From CAVUCH01 sp963739995 (GTDB lineage Bacteria; Acidobacteriota; Vicinamibacteria; Vicinamibacterales; JAENWD01), in assembly GCA_963739995.1 (NCBI GenBank), contig CAVUCH010000010.1, forward strand, positions 56,120 through 120,119: a DNA stretch of 64,000 bases. Direction: 5' to 3'. How positions within the stretch are numbered: the stretch's first letter is position 1; each line of letters opens with the position of its first letter. The translations under genes were made by a program, and so were the position numbers. The notes beneath the pieces are model-generated. The model saw nothing but the letters and a program-made list of their open reading frames with translations, was not told the DNA's origin and did not search any database. Positions 17,209 through 27,114 of this stretch are shown in pieces.

Positions 17209-20149
17209 GTGGTCAGCGTCGCCCTTCAGCCGATCATGGCTCGCGCGCAGGCGGCCCTGGAGCGTGGCGACGCCGCACGGGCCACAGAGCACCTCGCGCA
17301 GTCCTTGCGCTCGACCACGATCACCCGCGAAGACGAGCTGGCCATACGGGCCACCCTTGCGGAGGCGTGGCTCCTCCAGGACAACATCGAGCAGGCGAGC
17401 GCTGCCCTCGGTCGTGCACCCGACACGCTCCGGGAAACGACTCCGCCCGTGCTGCTCTCGCACCTCTGGCGGCTGCACGGCCGTGTAGCCTCCGCACGCG
17501 GCGAACAGTCGCGCGGGATCGCGCTCCACGGCCGGGCCCTGCGGCATGGCGAGCAAGCGCACGACCCGCGCGCCATCGGGCTGGCCCACTTCGAGCTGGC
17601 ACGCTGTTACAAGCAGCTGGGCGACACGCCGACGATGCAGGAGCATTTCGGCCAGGCCGCCTCCGCACTCCACGCTGTCGGCGATCGACGCAACCTGGCC
17701 CTGGTGCACTCGCTCTCCGGCAGCGCGCTCGCGCAGACGGGACGCCACGACGAAGCACTCACGGAGATGCGCCAGGCCGAACGCCTCGCGTCTGCTGTGC
17801 ACGCGGATGATGTCCTCGCGATCGTCTGCGGCAACCAGGCCAACGTGGCGATGATGCGGCACCGCTACGACCAGGCGCTCGCTCTGGCCGAGCGCAGCGT
17901 CGCACTTCACGAACAGTTCCCCCCCGGGCACGGGCTCGCCGTGGCGCTCGCGACGCTCGGCCAGATCTGCATCCATCTCGGCGCCCTGCCGCGTGCGGAA
18001 GCAGTGCTGCAGCGCGCCCTCGAGGTGCGGCGGCCGCTGCTCTTCCACGAGACGACGGGTGCGATCTTCGACTCGCTGGCGCAGATTCACCTGCTTCGCG
18101 GGACCTACGACCGCGCAGACGAGTGTCTGCGCAACGCCCGCGATGCCTATGGCGCCTATGGCGAGCAGACACCGCCGTGGTATGGCTGGTCGCTACGGTT
18201 GCTCGGGGCGCGACTCTCGCTCCGACGAGGACTGGTCAACGCGGCTCTCCGGGAAGCGGATGAAATCGTGGAGGCGCCGGGCGTGCCCCCCGCGGAGATG
18301 CTGCACGCGCACCTGATCGCAGCCGAAGCGCTCCTGTCTGCCGGGCGGCACGACGAGGCCGAGAAGCGGGTGACCCTGATCGCCACGCAGCTGGATGCCC
18401 GCTCGATGCCGGCCGCCTGGGGCGAATTCCTGCGCGTCCGCGCCGAGTCCCAGGCCCGCCGGGGCAGACCTGGCGACGCGTACCACGACCTTGCCCAGAG
18501 CAGCAGCGTGTTCGAGCTGCTGGGCGATCGATACGAGGCCGCGCGAACGCACCTCGTGCTCGGCCGGATGGCGGCGCAAGGGGGCGCACGCTCGCTGGGA
18601 CGCCGCTATCTCGATCAGGCGGCGGCAACGTTCTCGGCGCTCGGCGCAGCCCGCGATCTCGCGGATGTCGAGGCCGCCCGGACGCTGCTGGCGGGTCCGG
18701 GCACGGGCGAGTTCGTCGGCGCGAGCGTGGATGGTGACGAAGCCGTGGTGCGCCGCGTCGTCGACGCTGCAGCACTTCCTGAACTCCTGGCGCGCGAAAC
18801 GGTGGCAGCCGTGCAGGAGGCCACCCGCGGAGAGATCGTCGGTACTCTTCGTGAAGCCCATCGCCGGCGGAGAGCCACGCGTCATCTCCCATGTGGGGTG
18901 CGAAGCCGACGCCGCCCGCGCCGTCGCCCGCAGCGGGTCCCAGGCGGAGCCGCCGGGCGGCACGCTGGTGCTGGACGGGCTCGGCGCCGAGCCGGACGGG
19001 CGGCGCCTGCTCGTCGTGGTGGCGCCGCGGCCGGCCGGGCACTTGACCGAGCGCCGCCTCCGCATGATCGTTGCGGTGGCGGGCCAGGGATTCGAGCTGT
19101 GCGCCGCGCGGGAGCGTCCGCTGCAGGTGGCCGAGATGCAGGCGAGCCGCTCGCTCGAACCCCTGCTCCCCGGGTTCCTCTGCGCAAGCGCGGCGATGCA
19201 ACGCGTCGTCGACCAGATCACCCGGCTGCAGGGCAACGATCTCACCGTCCTCGTCACCGGTGAGAGCGGCACGGGCAAGGAACTGGTGGCGCGGGCGATT
19301 CACGTCGGCTCGCCGCGGTGCTCGGCGATGTTCCTGCCGTACAACTGCACGACCACCACACGGGAGCTCGCAGACAGCCAGCTGTTCGGCCATCGACGCG
19401 GCAGCTTCACGGGCGCCATAGCCGACCAGCCCGGCCTTGTCCGCTCAGCCGCTGCCGGCACGCTCTTCCTGGATGAAATCGGTGACCTTCCCCTGGACGT
19501 GCAGCCGAAGCTACTGCGGTTCCTGGAGCAGGGTGAAATCATGCCGGTCGGCGAGGTGCGTCCGCAGCGCGTCGACGTGCGCGTGATTGCCGCGACCAAC
19601 GCCGACCTCGAGCAGCGCGTCAGCGAAGGCAAATTCCGCGAGGACCTGTACTACCGCCTCAGCGTGATACGCATCAGGGTGCCGCCCTTGCGCGAGCGTC
19701 GTGAGGAGGTGCCGCACCTCGCCAGCTTCTTCCTCCGGGAGGCGTGCGAGCGGCTGGCGAAGCCGGACGTCGAGCTGAGCTCCTCCGTGCTCGACCTGTT
19801 CGCGCAGTACCTGTGGCCCGGCAACGTACGCCAGCTGCGGAACGAGATTCAGCGGGCGGTGGCCCTCAGCCTCCCGGCCACGGCCGTCACCGTGGAGCAC
19901 CTGTCGCCGGAGATTTCCCAGCTGGAGTCACCCGAGGCGCTCTCGCTCAGCCCCCGTCGGACCACGGCCCCCGTCTCGCTGGCTCACGCGGTCGAACAGG
20001 TGGAACGGGACCTCATCGGGCGGACGCTGGATCGCACCCGCGGCAACATTTCCGAAAGCGCCCGGGTCCTCGGCCTGACACGGCGGGGATTGTATTTAAA
20101 GCTGCGCCGCCTCGGCCTCGAGCAGCACGACGATGCGGATACACACTAA
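17209..20149 (+). CDS. TPR-containing sigma-54-dependent transcriptional activator, apparent frameshift
   Basis: Two overlapping frames together make one regulator of about 979 residues. The N-terminal half is TPR-like (repeats such as ALLSAGRHDEAEKR and GRHDEALTEMRQAERLA) and likely senses a signal. After the shift comes a linker, then an AAA+ sigma-54 activator domain with GESGTGKE (Walker A), GSFTGA (a variant of the GAFTGA loop), GTLFLDEIGDL (Walker B) and LWPGNVRQLRNE. A Fis-type helix-turn-helix ends it (NISESARVLGLTRRGLYLK). The frame changes at about 18841, where removing one G gives IVVLFVKPIAGG. The total length then divides exactly by three. The start is a GTG at 17209; ATG 17236 is an alternative. 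Confidence 0.85.
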
Positions 20150-20320
20150 CCAGTTAACGCGGTGACTGAGTAGTATGTATCCATTTTTTAGGTGTGTTCG
20201 ATTGGCGGTAATTCAGCGTAACTTCTTACGCACTTGACATTTAACGGCTGCCGCCTGGCTGCCGGACGGCCCGGCGCGGATGTTGACTATAGGCTGGCGA
20301 GGAAACCCTCGTCAGGAGCT

Positions 20321-20848
20321 ATGGTGACCAAGCCCCGAGCCGCTATCGAGTTCCTTGGACCCACGCGCCGAACCGCCGAGCGCCGCCAGATCGCGCTGCC
20401 CGGACGGCTCACGTGGCGGGATTCGCGAGGCATGACGCGGTTCGCATCAGTGACGGCGCGCGACGTGAGTGACTCGGGCGCCTACCTCGACTGCCGGGGA
20501 GCCGATGCGATCCCGCTCTACAGGTTGGTCTACCTCCAGTTCGAGCGCGAGGCGCGCGACGTCCCGGAGCTTCCGTCTCCATTACGCGACGGACGCGTGC
20601 TGTCGGCCGTCTTTCGCGTCGGACCCTGCGATCCGTCGACAGGTACGCCCTCCGGCTACGCGCTTCGCTTTCTCTTGGAACCCGCGCGGACTCGCCAGGA
20701 TGCGGGACTCGCCGCCACACACCAACCCGAGCGCGCGCACCGGTTTGCGGGAAACGACCTCTCGCTGGACATGACCGGCGCTCACCTGGACGGTCTGGCC
20801 ATCACCACCGCCGCAGACCTTTCGAGTCCCGACGCGGTATCGCTATAA
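20321..20848 (+). CDS. PilZ-domain protein
   Basis: The product of about 175 residues has a PilZ-like c-di-GMP site: an Arg-rich ERRQIALPGRL near residues 18-28, then a strand and DVSDSGAYL, matching the RxxxR and (D/N)xSxxG motifs. PilZ proteins act as c-di-GMP receptors in motility or exopolysaccharide control. AGGAG at 20314-20318 is only 2 bases from the ATG at 20321 but 5 bases from an adjacent GTG at 20324, so the second codon may be the true start. It follows the sigma-54 regulator after about 170 AT-richer bases. The C-terminal 50 residues have no clear domain. Confidence 0.7.
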   Translation: MVTKPRAAIEFLGPTRRTAERRQIALPGRLTWRDSRGMTRFASVTARDVSDSGAYLDCRGADAIPLYRLVYLQFEREARDVPELPSPLRDGRVLSAVFRVGPCDPSTGTPSGYALRFLLEPARTRQDAGLAATHQPERAHRFAGNDLSLDMTGAHLDGLAITTAADLSSPDAVSL

Positions 20849-20924
20849 AACGCGACACTCCGCGCCTCGTCTCCGACGACGAGCCCCGAGGGCCGGTGCC
20901 ACCCGCCCGGCTGATGAGGCCTTC

Positions 20925-21638
20925 TTACATCGCGGCCGCGGCTTCATCGTCGGCAATCAGCAGCACTGAGGAATGGTCGCGCAGTTGTGTGGCAGGCACG
21001 GCAGTCGTGACGGGTCCGTGAAGCGTCTGCCGGACGATCGGCGCCTTTCCTGCCCCGCTGGCGAGAATCCAAATCTCGTGCGATCGCCGCAGCGTGCCCA
21101 GCCCCATCGTGACACCCCATGTCGGCAGCCGATCGTGGCCGAAGTACCGCGTCGAGGCGGCGATCGTGTCGGGGGCGAGGCTGACGCGGCGCGTCAGGCT
21201 GTCCGCCGCGGCCCCGGGCTCGTTCATGCCGACGTGGCCGTTGGTACCAATGCCGAGCAGCGTGAGATCGCACCCTTCGCCAACCAGGCCTTCGTATGCG
21301 CTGCAGACGGCATGGATGTCCCCCGTGAGATCGATTCCATGGAAACGCGCCGGCGCGAGGTCGATGCGCCCAAGAAGGAACCGCTCGAGCATCTGGTCGC
21401 ATCGGCCCGGATCGCGTCGGTCTACCCCGCCGAACTCATCGAGCAGGAACACTTCGGCGCGCGCGAACGACACCTCGCCTGCAGCAACGGCCGCCGCAAT
21501 GCGGTCGTAGATCGGTACGGGCGTCAGCCCGGTGGGCAGGCAGACCCGCAGGGCGGGGCGCGCCTTCAGCCGCTGGATGAAGAGATCCGCCACGAGCGCC
21601 GCCCAGGCGTCCCTCGATCCGCCGCGCAGGAGCTTCAC
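20925..21638 (-). CDS. nagB: Glucosamine-6-phosphate deaminase/isomerase
   Basis: The 237-residue product matches the NagB/6-phosphogluconolactonase fold. Evidence includes CLPTGLTPVPIYDRI (phosphate loop), VFLLDEFGGV with the catalytic Asp-Glu, YEGLVGEGCDLTLLGIGTNGHVGMNEPG (the NagB signature with the catalytic His) and TWGVTMGLGTL. The reaction converts glucosamine-6-phosphate to fructose-6-phosphate and ammonia. The GTG at 21638 overlaps the stop of the upstream Gfo/Idh gene as GTGA. It ends about 75 bases from the convergent PilZ gene, and a small stem (CTCGTC/GACGAG) lies between them. It is slightly shorter than E. coli NagB. Confidence 0.88.
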   Translation of the reverse strand: MKLLRGGSRDAWAALVADLFIQRLKARPALRVCLPTGLTPVPIYDRIAAAVAAGEVSFARAEVFLLDEFGGVDRRDPGRCDQMLERFLLGRIDLAPARFHGIDLTGDIHAVCSAYEGLVGEGCDLTLLGIGTNGHVGMNEPGAAADSLTRRVSLAPDTIAASTRYFGHDRLPTWGVTMGLGTLRRSHEIWILASGAGKAPIVRQTLHGPVTTAVPATQLRDHSSVLLIADDEAAAAM

Positions 21639-22738
21639 GACAGTGGCTCTTCTGCCGGTCCGTTCCAGAGGTCCACCGGCTTGCGCACGGCGGGCCTGAA
21701 TGGCAACGTCACCTTCTGACCCGTGCGCGCGGAGGCATACGCGGCATAGAGGATCTCGAGCACGGCGCGGCCGTCGTCGCCGGTGACGAGCGGGACCCTG
21801 TCTTGGCGGACGCACTCGATGAAGTGCCGCAGTTCGTGCGGGTAGCCCTGATTGAAGACTTCCTCGAAAATCGTGAACGTCCAGCCTTGGGTGGAACCCG
21901 CCTTCTCGAGAGCGTACTGGTAGCCCTTGTCGCTGTACGTCAACGCGGCGTTTCCGCGGAACAGGTCCGCCTCGCTATAGCCGCTGGTGCCGTACACCTC
22001 GATGCGGTCGTCCATCCCGCCGGGTTTCGCCCAACTGTTTTCTGCGACACCGATGACGCCCCCTTCGAACTCGACGACCGCGACCGCGTTGTCCTCGCCG
22101 CGGGTTCGGCCCTTGTGCAGCACGGTGTCCATCGTGGCCCAGACGTTCCTGACTGTCGGGGCGCCGCCGAGCATCCAGCGGAACCACGCGAACGCGTGGC
22201 AGCCCATGTCCATCAGCACGCCACCGCCCGACTGCTCGACATCGTAAAACCAGTCGCTGTGCGGGCCCGAGTGCTTCTCCAGCTGTTTGAGCATGTAGAC
22301 GGTGCCTACGGCACCCTCCTGGACCAGCCGCCTTACGCGCTCGTACTTCGGTGCAAAGCACAGCTCTTCGGCGTACATCAGCTTTCGACCGGTCGCTTTG
22401 CACGCCGCGATCATCTCGTCGGCCTCTTCGAGCGTCATGCACAGCGGCTTTTCGATGATCACGTGCTTCCCGGCACGCGCGGCCGCCAGCGTAGCCCGAT
22501 GGTGCAGCATGTTGGGAAGGCAGATGTCCACGATTTCGCAGCCCGACTCGGTGATCGTGCGATCGAGGTCGGTAAACCAATGCGGGATGTGGTGCTTGTC
22601 AGCGAAGGCCTGCGCACGCTCCGGGCTGCGGGAGTATACGGCGGTCACGTCCGCGTCCGGCACGAAACGGTGATACGACTCGAGATGGATGTCGGCGATG
22701 AAACCCGCGCCGAGAATCGCGACGGTGGTGGGCGGCAT
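21635..22738 (-). CDS. Gfo/Idh/MocA-family NAD(P)-dependent oxidoreductase
   Basis: The 367-residue product has the N-terminal Rossmann fold (TVAILGAGFIADIHLESY), the conserved EKPLCMTLEEADEM (Lys of the EKP motif) and the C-terminal substrate domain with GGGVLMDMGCHAFAWFRWMLG, including the catalytic His. These enzymes oxidise or reduce sugars and inositols. Coupled to nagB by a GTGA overlap, it may act on an amino sugar or glycoside upstream of glucosamine-6-phosphate; this is inference. The ATG at 22738 is preceded at 6 bases by TATATT. Confidence 0.88.
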   Translation of the reverse strand: MPPTTVAILGAGFIADIHLESYHRFVPDADVTAVYSRSPERAQAFADKHHIPHWFTDLDRTITESGCEIVDICLPNMLHHRATLAAARAGKHVIIEKPLCMTLEEADEMIAACKATGRKLMYAEELCFAPKYERVRRLVQEGAVGTVYMLKQLEKHSGPHSDWFYDVEQSGGGVLMDMGCHAFAWFRWMLGGAPTVRNVWATMDTVLHKGRTRGEDNAVAVVEFEGGVIGVAENSWAKPGGMDDRIEVYGTSGYSEADLFRGNAALTYSDKGYQYALEKAGSTQGWTFTIFEEVFNQGYPHELRHFIECVRQDRVPLVTGDDGRAVLEILYAAYASARTGQKVTLPFRPAVRKPVDLWNGPAEEPLS

Positions 22739-22744
22739 CGCAGA

Positions 22745-22750
22745 AATATA
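22745..22750 (-). promoter_or_regulatory. Candidate -10 box TATATT adjacent to the start codon
   Basis: TATATT on the minus strand is separated by 6 bases from the ATG at 22738, which predicts a leaderless or near-leaderless transcript for the Gfo/Idh-nagB pair. Confidence 0.45.
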
Positions 22751-22801
22751 GCGCAGGCGAGCGCTGGGCGGTCGTCCATCGCTGACGTACACTGCGGGTA
22801 C

Positions 22802-23359
22802 ATGCTGCAGCACCCAGGGACCCTTTACGTTCTTTCGCTATGGCTCGGAGCACTGATCGTGGGTGGCGATGCACGAGCGGCACAGTCGCCGCTTTTCGAG
22901 CCAGAGGCTGGCGTGCGCGGGCCGGCGCGGCTGGCCGTCGCCATCACTGCCGAACCTTCGGTGGTTGTGCCGGACCGTCCGATTGTGCTCCGGCTCGACA
23001 TGCGGCCCGCGCCGGGAATCCACGTGTACGCGCCCGGGAATACCGGCTACATCCCAGTTTCGGTGACGCTCACCGCGCCGGCGGGCGTACAGGTGCATGC
23101 GGCCGTCTACCCCTCAGGCGAGGATTACGTATTTGGCGAGCTGAAGGAGACCGTGAAGGTCTACAGCCGTGCGTTCCAGGTCCGGCAGCAGGTCGTGGTG
23201 AATCGCGCTGCGGCGAAGACCGCCGGCGGTTCCTTGACGATTGCCGGTTCCGTGCGGTACCAGGCCTGCGACGACCGGGTCTGCTTTGCACCCGCGAGCG
23301 CGCCGGTCAGCATCGTGCTGCCGATTGCGCCACGAGCGGCCCGGGGCACGGCCCGCTGA
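22802..23359 (+). CDS. Secreted DsbD N-terminal-domain protein (stand-alone)
   Basis: The 185-residue product has a signal peptide (cleavage near ARAAQ) and an immunoglobulin-like domain resembling the periplasmic N-terminal domain of DsbD. It includes YAPGNTGYIPVSVTLTAP, the middle YPSGEDYVFGELKETVKVY and the paired cysteines of YQACDDRVCF. In DsbD this domain passes electrons from the membrane part to periplasmic acceptors. Here no membrane or thioredoxin part is attached, so its redox partner must be encoded elsewhere or it may serve only as a binding domain. It is divergent from the Gfo/Idh gene and converges with another. Confidence 0.8.
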   Translation: MLQHPGTLYVLSLWLGALIVGGDARAAQSPLFEPEAGVRGPARLAVAITAEPSVVVPDRPIVLRLDMRPAPGIHVYAPGNTGYIPVSVTLTAPAGVQVHAAVYPSGEDYVFGELKETVKVYSRAFQVRQQVVVNRAAAKTAGGSLTIAGSVRYQACDDRVCFAPASAPVSIVLPIAPRAARGTAR

Positions 23360-23368
23360 TTGCGCGTC

Positions 23369-24355
23369 TCAACGCGCCACGGCGACCGGGCGACCCGTCC
23401 GGGCGGATTCGTACAGGGCCACGATCGTAGCGACGTTCCCTCGCGAGTCCGCGAGCGTCACCCGCGGCTCACGGACGCCCGCCGCGGCATCGGCGAGGTC
23501 GTCGAGCTCGCCGATGTAGAGCGGTTGGTCTTCCACCGTAATGACCTCCGACGATTCGCCTCGTGACAGCAGCAAGTGCGCGCCGGGCCCGGGCTTGAAA
23601 GGTGCTGCCGCGGTGATCACCCCGTCGCTGCCGACGACTTCGAGGTGCGTCCGCAGAGGTGCACGGAACCCCGCATCGAACTGTGCGATCACCTCGCCCA
23701 GCGTAATCTGGCCCGTGAACGATTCGTCCACCTCCGCCTCGCCCTGACGGCTGCGGCCGAACACTTCCTGGGGCTCCACGCCCGCAAGCAGCCGCGCGAT
23801 GCTGATCGGGTAGCAGCCGACGTCCCACAGGCTGCCGCCGCCGAGCGAGGGTTCCCACCGCACGTCGATCGTCCGGGTCAGCGGGAACGTGAAAGCGCTG
23901 CGAATCAGCCGCAGTCTGCCGATCGCACGTTCGTCGACCAGCGCCTTGAGGCGCAGCGTCTGCGGGTGGTGCCTGTACATGAACGCTTCGGCAACGACAA
24001 CGCCTGCGGCCTTCGCCTCCCGCGCGATCGCATCGATCTCGGCCACGGTGGTGGCGAGGGGCTTCTCACAGAGCACGTGCTTGCCTGCGCGCACTGCGCG
24101 GATCGTCCAGGCCGCGTGCAGCGCATTCGGCAGCGGGTTGTAGATGGCGTCGATCTCGGGGTCGTCAATCAGCGTCTCGTAGCTGACGTGCACGCGCGGG
24201 ATGCCCCACTCGCGCGCATAGGCCTCACCCCGCTCGCGGTCTCTACTGGCGACCGCGACGAGCGAATGCCGTGGCGATGCCTGCAGCGGCGGGATGATGG
24301 CGCGGTTGATGCGGGCCGTGCTCAGCAAGCCCCAGCGAAACGGTGTCTGTGCCAT
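23369..24355 (-). CDS. Gfo/Idh/MocA-family oxidoreductase (second copy)
   Basis: The 328-residue product has a Rossmann-like start (FRWGLLSTARINRAIIPPL), the EKPLATTVAEID motif with the catalytic Lys, and YRHHPQTLRLKALV. The C-terminal part is GGSLWDVGCYPISIARLL, with Tyr in place of the usual His at the DxGxH/Y position. It looks closest to the dihydrodiol/xylose dehydrogenase subgroup rather than to its neighbour at 21635. The function on a particular sugar cannot be read from sequence. It ends 10 bases from the convergent DsbD-like gene. Confidence 0.88.
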   Translation of the reverse strand: MAQTPFRWGLLSTARINRAIIPPLQASPRHSLVAVASRDRERGEAYAREWGIPRVHVSYETLIDDPEIDAIYNPLPNALHAAWTIRAVRAGKHVLCEKPLATTVAEIDAIAREAKAAGVVVAEAFMYRHHPQTLRLKALVDERAIGRLRLIRSAFTFPLTRTIDVRWEPSLGGGSLWDVGCYPISIARLLAGVEPQEVFGRSRQGEAEVDESFTGQITLGEVIAQFDAGFRAPLRTHLEVVGSDGVITAAAPFKPGPGAHLLLSRGESSEVITVEDQPLYIGELDDLADAAAGVREPRVTLADSRGNVATIVALYESARTGRPVAVAR

Positions 24356-24382
24356 GGTGCGTGTCCGAGATGGTCAGCGCAG

Positions 24383-24991
24383 CTAAGCGGGGTTTGCGGC
24401 GGCGTGTCGGCGGGCCAGCGCAAGGACGGCTTCGCTCGGCAGCGTGGAGATGAAGACGTACACCAGCCGCCCCTCCTGCCAGCAGGCGATCGTCTGCGTG
24501 GTCTTCCGAAAGATGTGCAGCGTCGCGCCGGCGTCGCGCCGGACGTCATCGGGTGGGCCGAGATCATCGAGGCCGCCTTCGAAGGCTTCGGCCAGCGCCG
24601 AGTCGACCGACCGCGAACGGTAGAACCAGGCAGCGGCCGGGCGGCCGTCGAACGAGTGGCGATGGCCGCCGACCAGCGTGAATTCCGGCTCGAGGCTCAC
24701 AATCCGCGGCACGAAGCCCAGGTCGTCTCCGGCGATCGCACGCGCGAGCGTCGGGCCATCGGCGGCCAGCACCGTTGGTGCGAGCGATCCAGCCATCATG
24801 CCCATGTAGTCCTGCGACAGCTTCGCCGGGAGCCCGGGGGAGCGGCCGAGCGACGTGAGCAGGGCCGTGACAGCGATGCCGAGGATGACCACGCCGATCA
24901 CGACCGGTTTCCCAGACACGTGCGGGCGCTCGCCCGTCCATCGGCCAGCGCTCGGCGAAGCGTCCGGGCGTCCGCCGTCGGGTGGGGTCAC
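24383..24991 (-). CDS. Hypothetical membrane-anchored protein
   Basis: The product of about 202 residues has a cytoplasmic N-terminal stretch rich in Pro and Gly, one transmembrane helix (about residues 29-47, VVIGVVILGIAVTALLTSL) and an extracytoplasmic domain. That domain contains VSLEPEFTLVGGHRHSFDGRPAAAWFYRSR and ends with a short helix. The layout recalls anti-sigma-type proteins, but no sigma factor is adjacent and I assign no function. The start is a GTG at 24991; a second in-frame GTG just before the helix is possible. It is in line with the Gfo/Idh gene downstream, with 27 bases between. Confidence 0.6.
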   Translation of the reverse strand: MTPPDGGRPDASPSAGRWTGERPHVSGKPVVIGVVILGIAVTALLTSLGRSPGLPAKLSQDYMGMMAGSLAPTVLAADGPTLARAIAGDDLGFVPRIVSLEPEFTLVGGHRHSFDGRPAAAWFYRSRSVDSALAEAFEGGLDDLGPPDDVRRDAGATLHIFRKTTQTIACWQEGRLVYVFISTLPSEAVLALARRHAAANPA

Positions 24992-25039
24992 GGCGTCATT
25001 GTATGTTGGGACATCGGTTGGCGTATTCCAGCCTTCCCG

Positions 25040-26080
25040 CTATATCCACCGGAACAGCCGCAGTGCCAGGCCGAAGCTGCCGCCCCCCCACACGCCGAGG
25101 AGCGCCAGCTCGCCCAGGATCAGCCGGGCGGACGCGCCCTCGAGCATAACTGCCCGCAGCGCGTCGTTCAACGCGGTGAGCGGCAGGGCGCGGATGAACG
25201 GCTGCAGCGCATCCGGGAAGTTCGACGACGCGAAGAACACGCCCGAGAGGATCCACATCGGCAGAATGATCAGGTTGAGCATCCCCGAAAGCCCCTCCAC
25301 GGTCTTCGCGCGGCAGGCGGCGAGCAGGCCGATGCCGGCGAAGCTGAGGGCTCCCACGAGGATCGTCACGGTGACCAGCAGCCACGACCCGCGCATGGGC
25401 ACGTCGAATACGAGGCGTCCGAACGCGAGGAGCACGCCGGCCTCGACGACGAGGAAGACCATTCGCGCGAGAATCTGCGCCAGCAGGTACTGACTGCGGC
25501 GCATCGGCGTGGCGACCAGCCGTTTGAGCAGCTTGCGCGTGCGCGACTGCACGATGGAGAAACCGACGCCCCACAGGCCCGTCTGCATGATCGTCATGCC
25601 GAGCAGGCCGGGCACCAGCCAGTCGATGTAGCGGGATCCCGCCGACGCAACCGCCTCCTCGCGCGGTGCCCAGGCGTCCTGGCGCCCCCCCGCGCGCTGC
25701 AGCACGTCGTCGACGATGCGGCGCGCCAGGCGGCTCTCCGCGCGCGCCGGATCGTACCGATACGTCGGGGGCCGGCCAGGCTCCACGACGATCTGCACCG
25801 ACGCGCGGCGCACGGCCGTCTCGATCTCGCCGGGCGCGAGCGTGCGCATCTCGACGCCTGCGGCGGCGCCCAGCGCCCGCACGGTCTCCGCTGCTCCGGG
25901 CCCGTCGACGACGCCCACGATCACCGTGTCGGTGGTTCGCGACGGGAACGCGATCCCGAGTGCGACCGCCATGATCACCGGGAACACGAACATCCAGAAC
26001 AGCGCTTCGGGCTCACGAACGACCTCGAGCAGACGCACGCGGGTCAGCTCGAGTAGCGCCGATCCCCCCATGTCACGCAT
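25040..26080 (-). CDS. ABC-2 type transporter permease
   Basis: The 346-residue product has one transmembrane helix near residue 30, an extracytoplasmic loop domain (about 50-165) and five further helices, as in the YhgE/NatB-like ABC-2 exporters. Recognisable parts are FWMFVFPVIMAVALGIAF, TRKLLKRLVATPMRRSQYLLAQI (the coupling helix) and IILPMWILSGVFFASSNFPD. It overlaps the ATPase gene by 8 bases. Such pairs export drugs, lipids or peptides; the substrate is not inferable. Confidence 0.88.
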   Translation of the reverse strand: MRDMGGSALLELTRVRLLEVVREPEALFWMFVFPVIMAVALGIAFPSRTTDTVIVGVVDGPGAAETVRALGAAAGVEMRTLAPGEIETAVRRASVQIVVEPGRPPTYRYDPARAESRLARRIVDDVLQRAGGRQDAWAPREEAVASAGSRYIDWLVPGLLGMTIMQTGLWGVGFSIVQSRTRKLLKRLVATPMRRSQYLLAQILARMVFLVVEAGVLLAFGRLVFDVPMRGSWLLVTVTILVGALSFAGIGLLAACRAKTVEGLSGMLNLIILPMWILSGVFFASSNFPDALQPFIRALPLTALNDALRAVMLEGASARLILGELALLGVWGGGSFGLALRLFRWI

Positions 26081-27032
26081 CGCGCAGGTGCCTGCCGGTG
26101 AGCTTCACGAACACGTCCTCGAGCGTCGCGCTGTGGGTCGTGAGCAGGGAGAGGGGGGCCCCCGAGGCCTCGAGCGCCGCCAGCAGCGCGGGCACCGCAA
26201 GGTGAACCTCGGACGCGCTGAGCAGCATGCGCTCGTTTTCGGTTCGCACCTCGGTGACACCAGGCAGCTGCCGCAACGTGTCGAGGGGCGGGGCGGGGCA
26301 ACCGGCCTTGACGGCGAACTCCACGACGTGCTCGGCCCCGAGCGACGCGATGAGCTCGCGCGGGGTGCCAAGCGCGATCACACGCCCGTGATCCACCACG
26401 GCGACGCGGTCACAGAGGATCTGCGCTTCGTCCATGTAGTGGGTCGTCAACAGGATGGTGCCGCCCTCGTGACGGAAGGCCTCGAGCAGTGTCCACAGCT
26501 GCCGGCGCGACTGCGGATCGAGGCCGGTCGTAGGCTCGTCCAGAAACAGCACTTCGGGCCGGCCGACGAGCGCGCAGCCAATTGCGAGCCGTTGCTTCTG
26601 CCCGCCGGAGAGCTTCCCGACCCAGGCCGTACGTTTCGACTCGAGCTCCACGATCCCGAGCACCTCGTCGATGCTGCGGCCGCGATCGTAGAACGAGCGG
26701 AAAAGGCGCAGCGTCTCCTCGACGGACAGCTTGTCGTTCAGTTGCGTTTCCTGGAGCTGGATCCCGAGGCGCTGGCGGAGCGCGCCACTTCGACGTCCCC
26801 AGTGGTGACCCAGCACCTCCACGTCGCCGGCATCGTGGCGGGTCAGGCCTTCGAGGATCTCGATTGTAGTGGTCTTGCCCGCACCATTGGGCCCCAGCAG
26901 GCCGAAGCACTCGCCGGTGCGCACCTCGAGATCGAGGCCGTTTACGGCAACCACATCGGCATAACGCTTGACGAGCCCCGCGCACCGGAGCGCGATCGCG
27001 CCCCGCGGCGTGGCGGCGGCAGTAACGATCAT
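26073..27032 (-). CDS. ABC transporter ATP-binding protein (ABC-2 exporter)
   Basis: The 319-residue ATPase has Walker A GPNGAGKTT, signature LSGGQKQRLAIGCAL, Walker B EVLFLDEPTTGLDPQSR and the switch His in TTHYMDEAQ. The C-terminal extension of about 90 residues is usual in exporter ATPases of the DrrA/NatA/CcmA type. It is coupled by overlap to the permease. The preceding 82 bases to purA hold nothing obvious beyond a short leader. Confidence 0.93.
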   Translation of the reverse strand: MIVTAAATPRGAIALRCAGLVKRYADVVAVNGLDLEVRTGECFGLLGPNGAGKTTTIEILEGLTRHDAGDVEVLGHHWGRRSGALRQRLGIQLQETQLNDKLSVEETLRLFRSFYDRGRSIDEVLGIVELESKRTAWVGKLSGGQKQRLAIGCALVGRPEVLFLDEPTTGLDPQSRRQLWTLLEAFRHEGGTILLTTHYMDEAQILCDRVAVVDHGRVIALGTPRELIASLGAEHVVEFAVKAGCPAPPLDTLRQLPGVTEVRTENERMLLSASEVHLAVPALLAALEASGAPLSLLTTHSATLEDVFVKLTGRHLRDA

Positions 27033-27114
27033 GGGCGTGGAGATCCAGTTTGAGCTGCGCCAGCCGCGGGCGGAACGACTGGCGTGTCCCGGCGGGCGGC
27101 GGCGCTTCTCTTCG

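Noticed and set aside
18830..18850. Programmed ribosomal frameshift in the sigma-54 regulator
   Set aside because: No slippery heptamer or stimulatory structure is evident, and three other genes show the same kind of break at GTAC, so a read error is simpler.
20234..20239. TTGACA as a -35 for the PilZ gene
   Set aside because: No acceptable -10 lies 16-18 bases downstream; the sequence there is GGCTGC.
23576..26056. 826-residue open frame on the plus strand
   Set aside because: It is antisense to an oxidoreductase, a membrane protein and an ABC permease with clear homology, and its own sequence is Arg/His-rich with no recognisable domain. It is a by-product of high GC.
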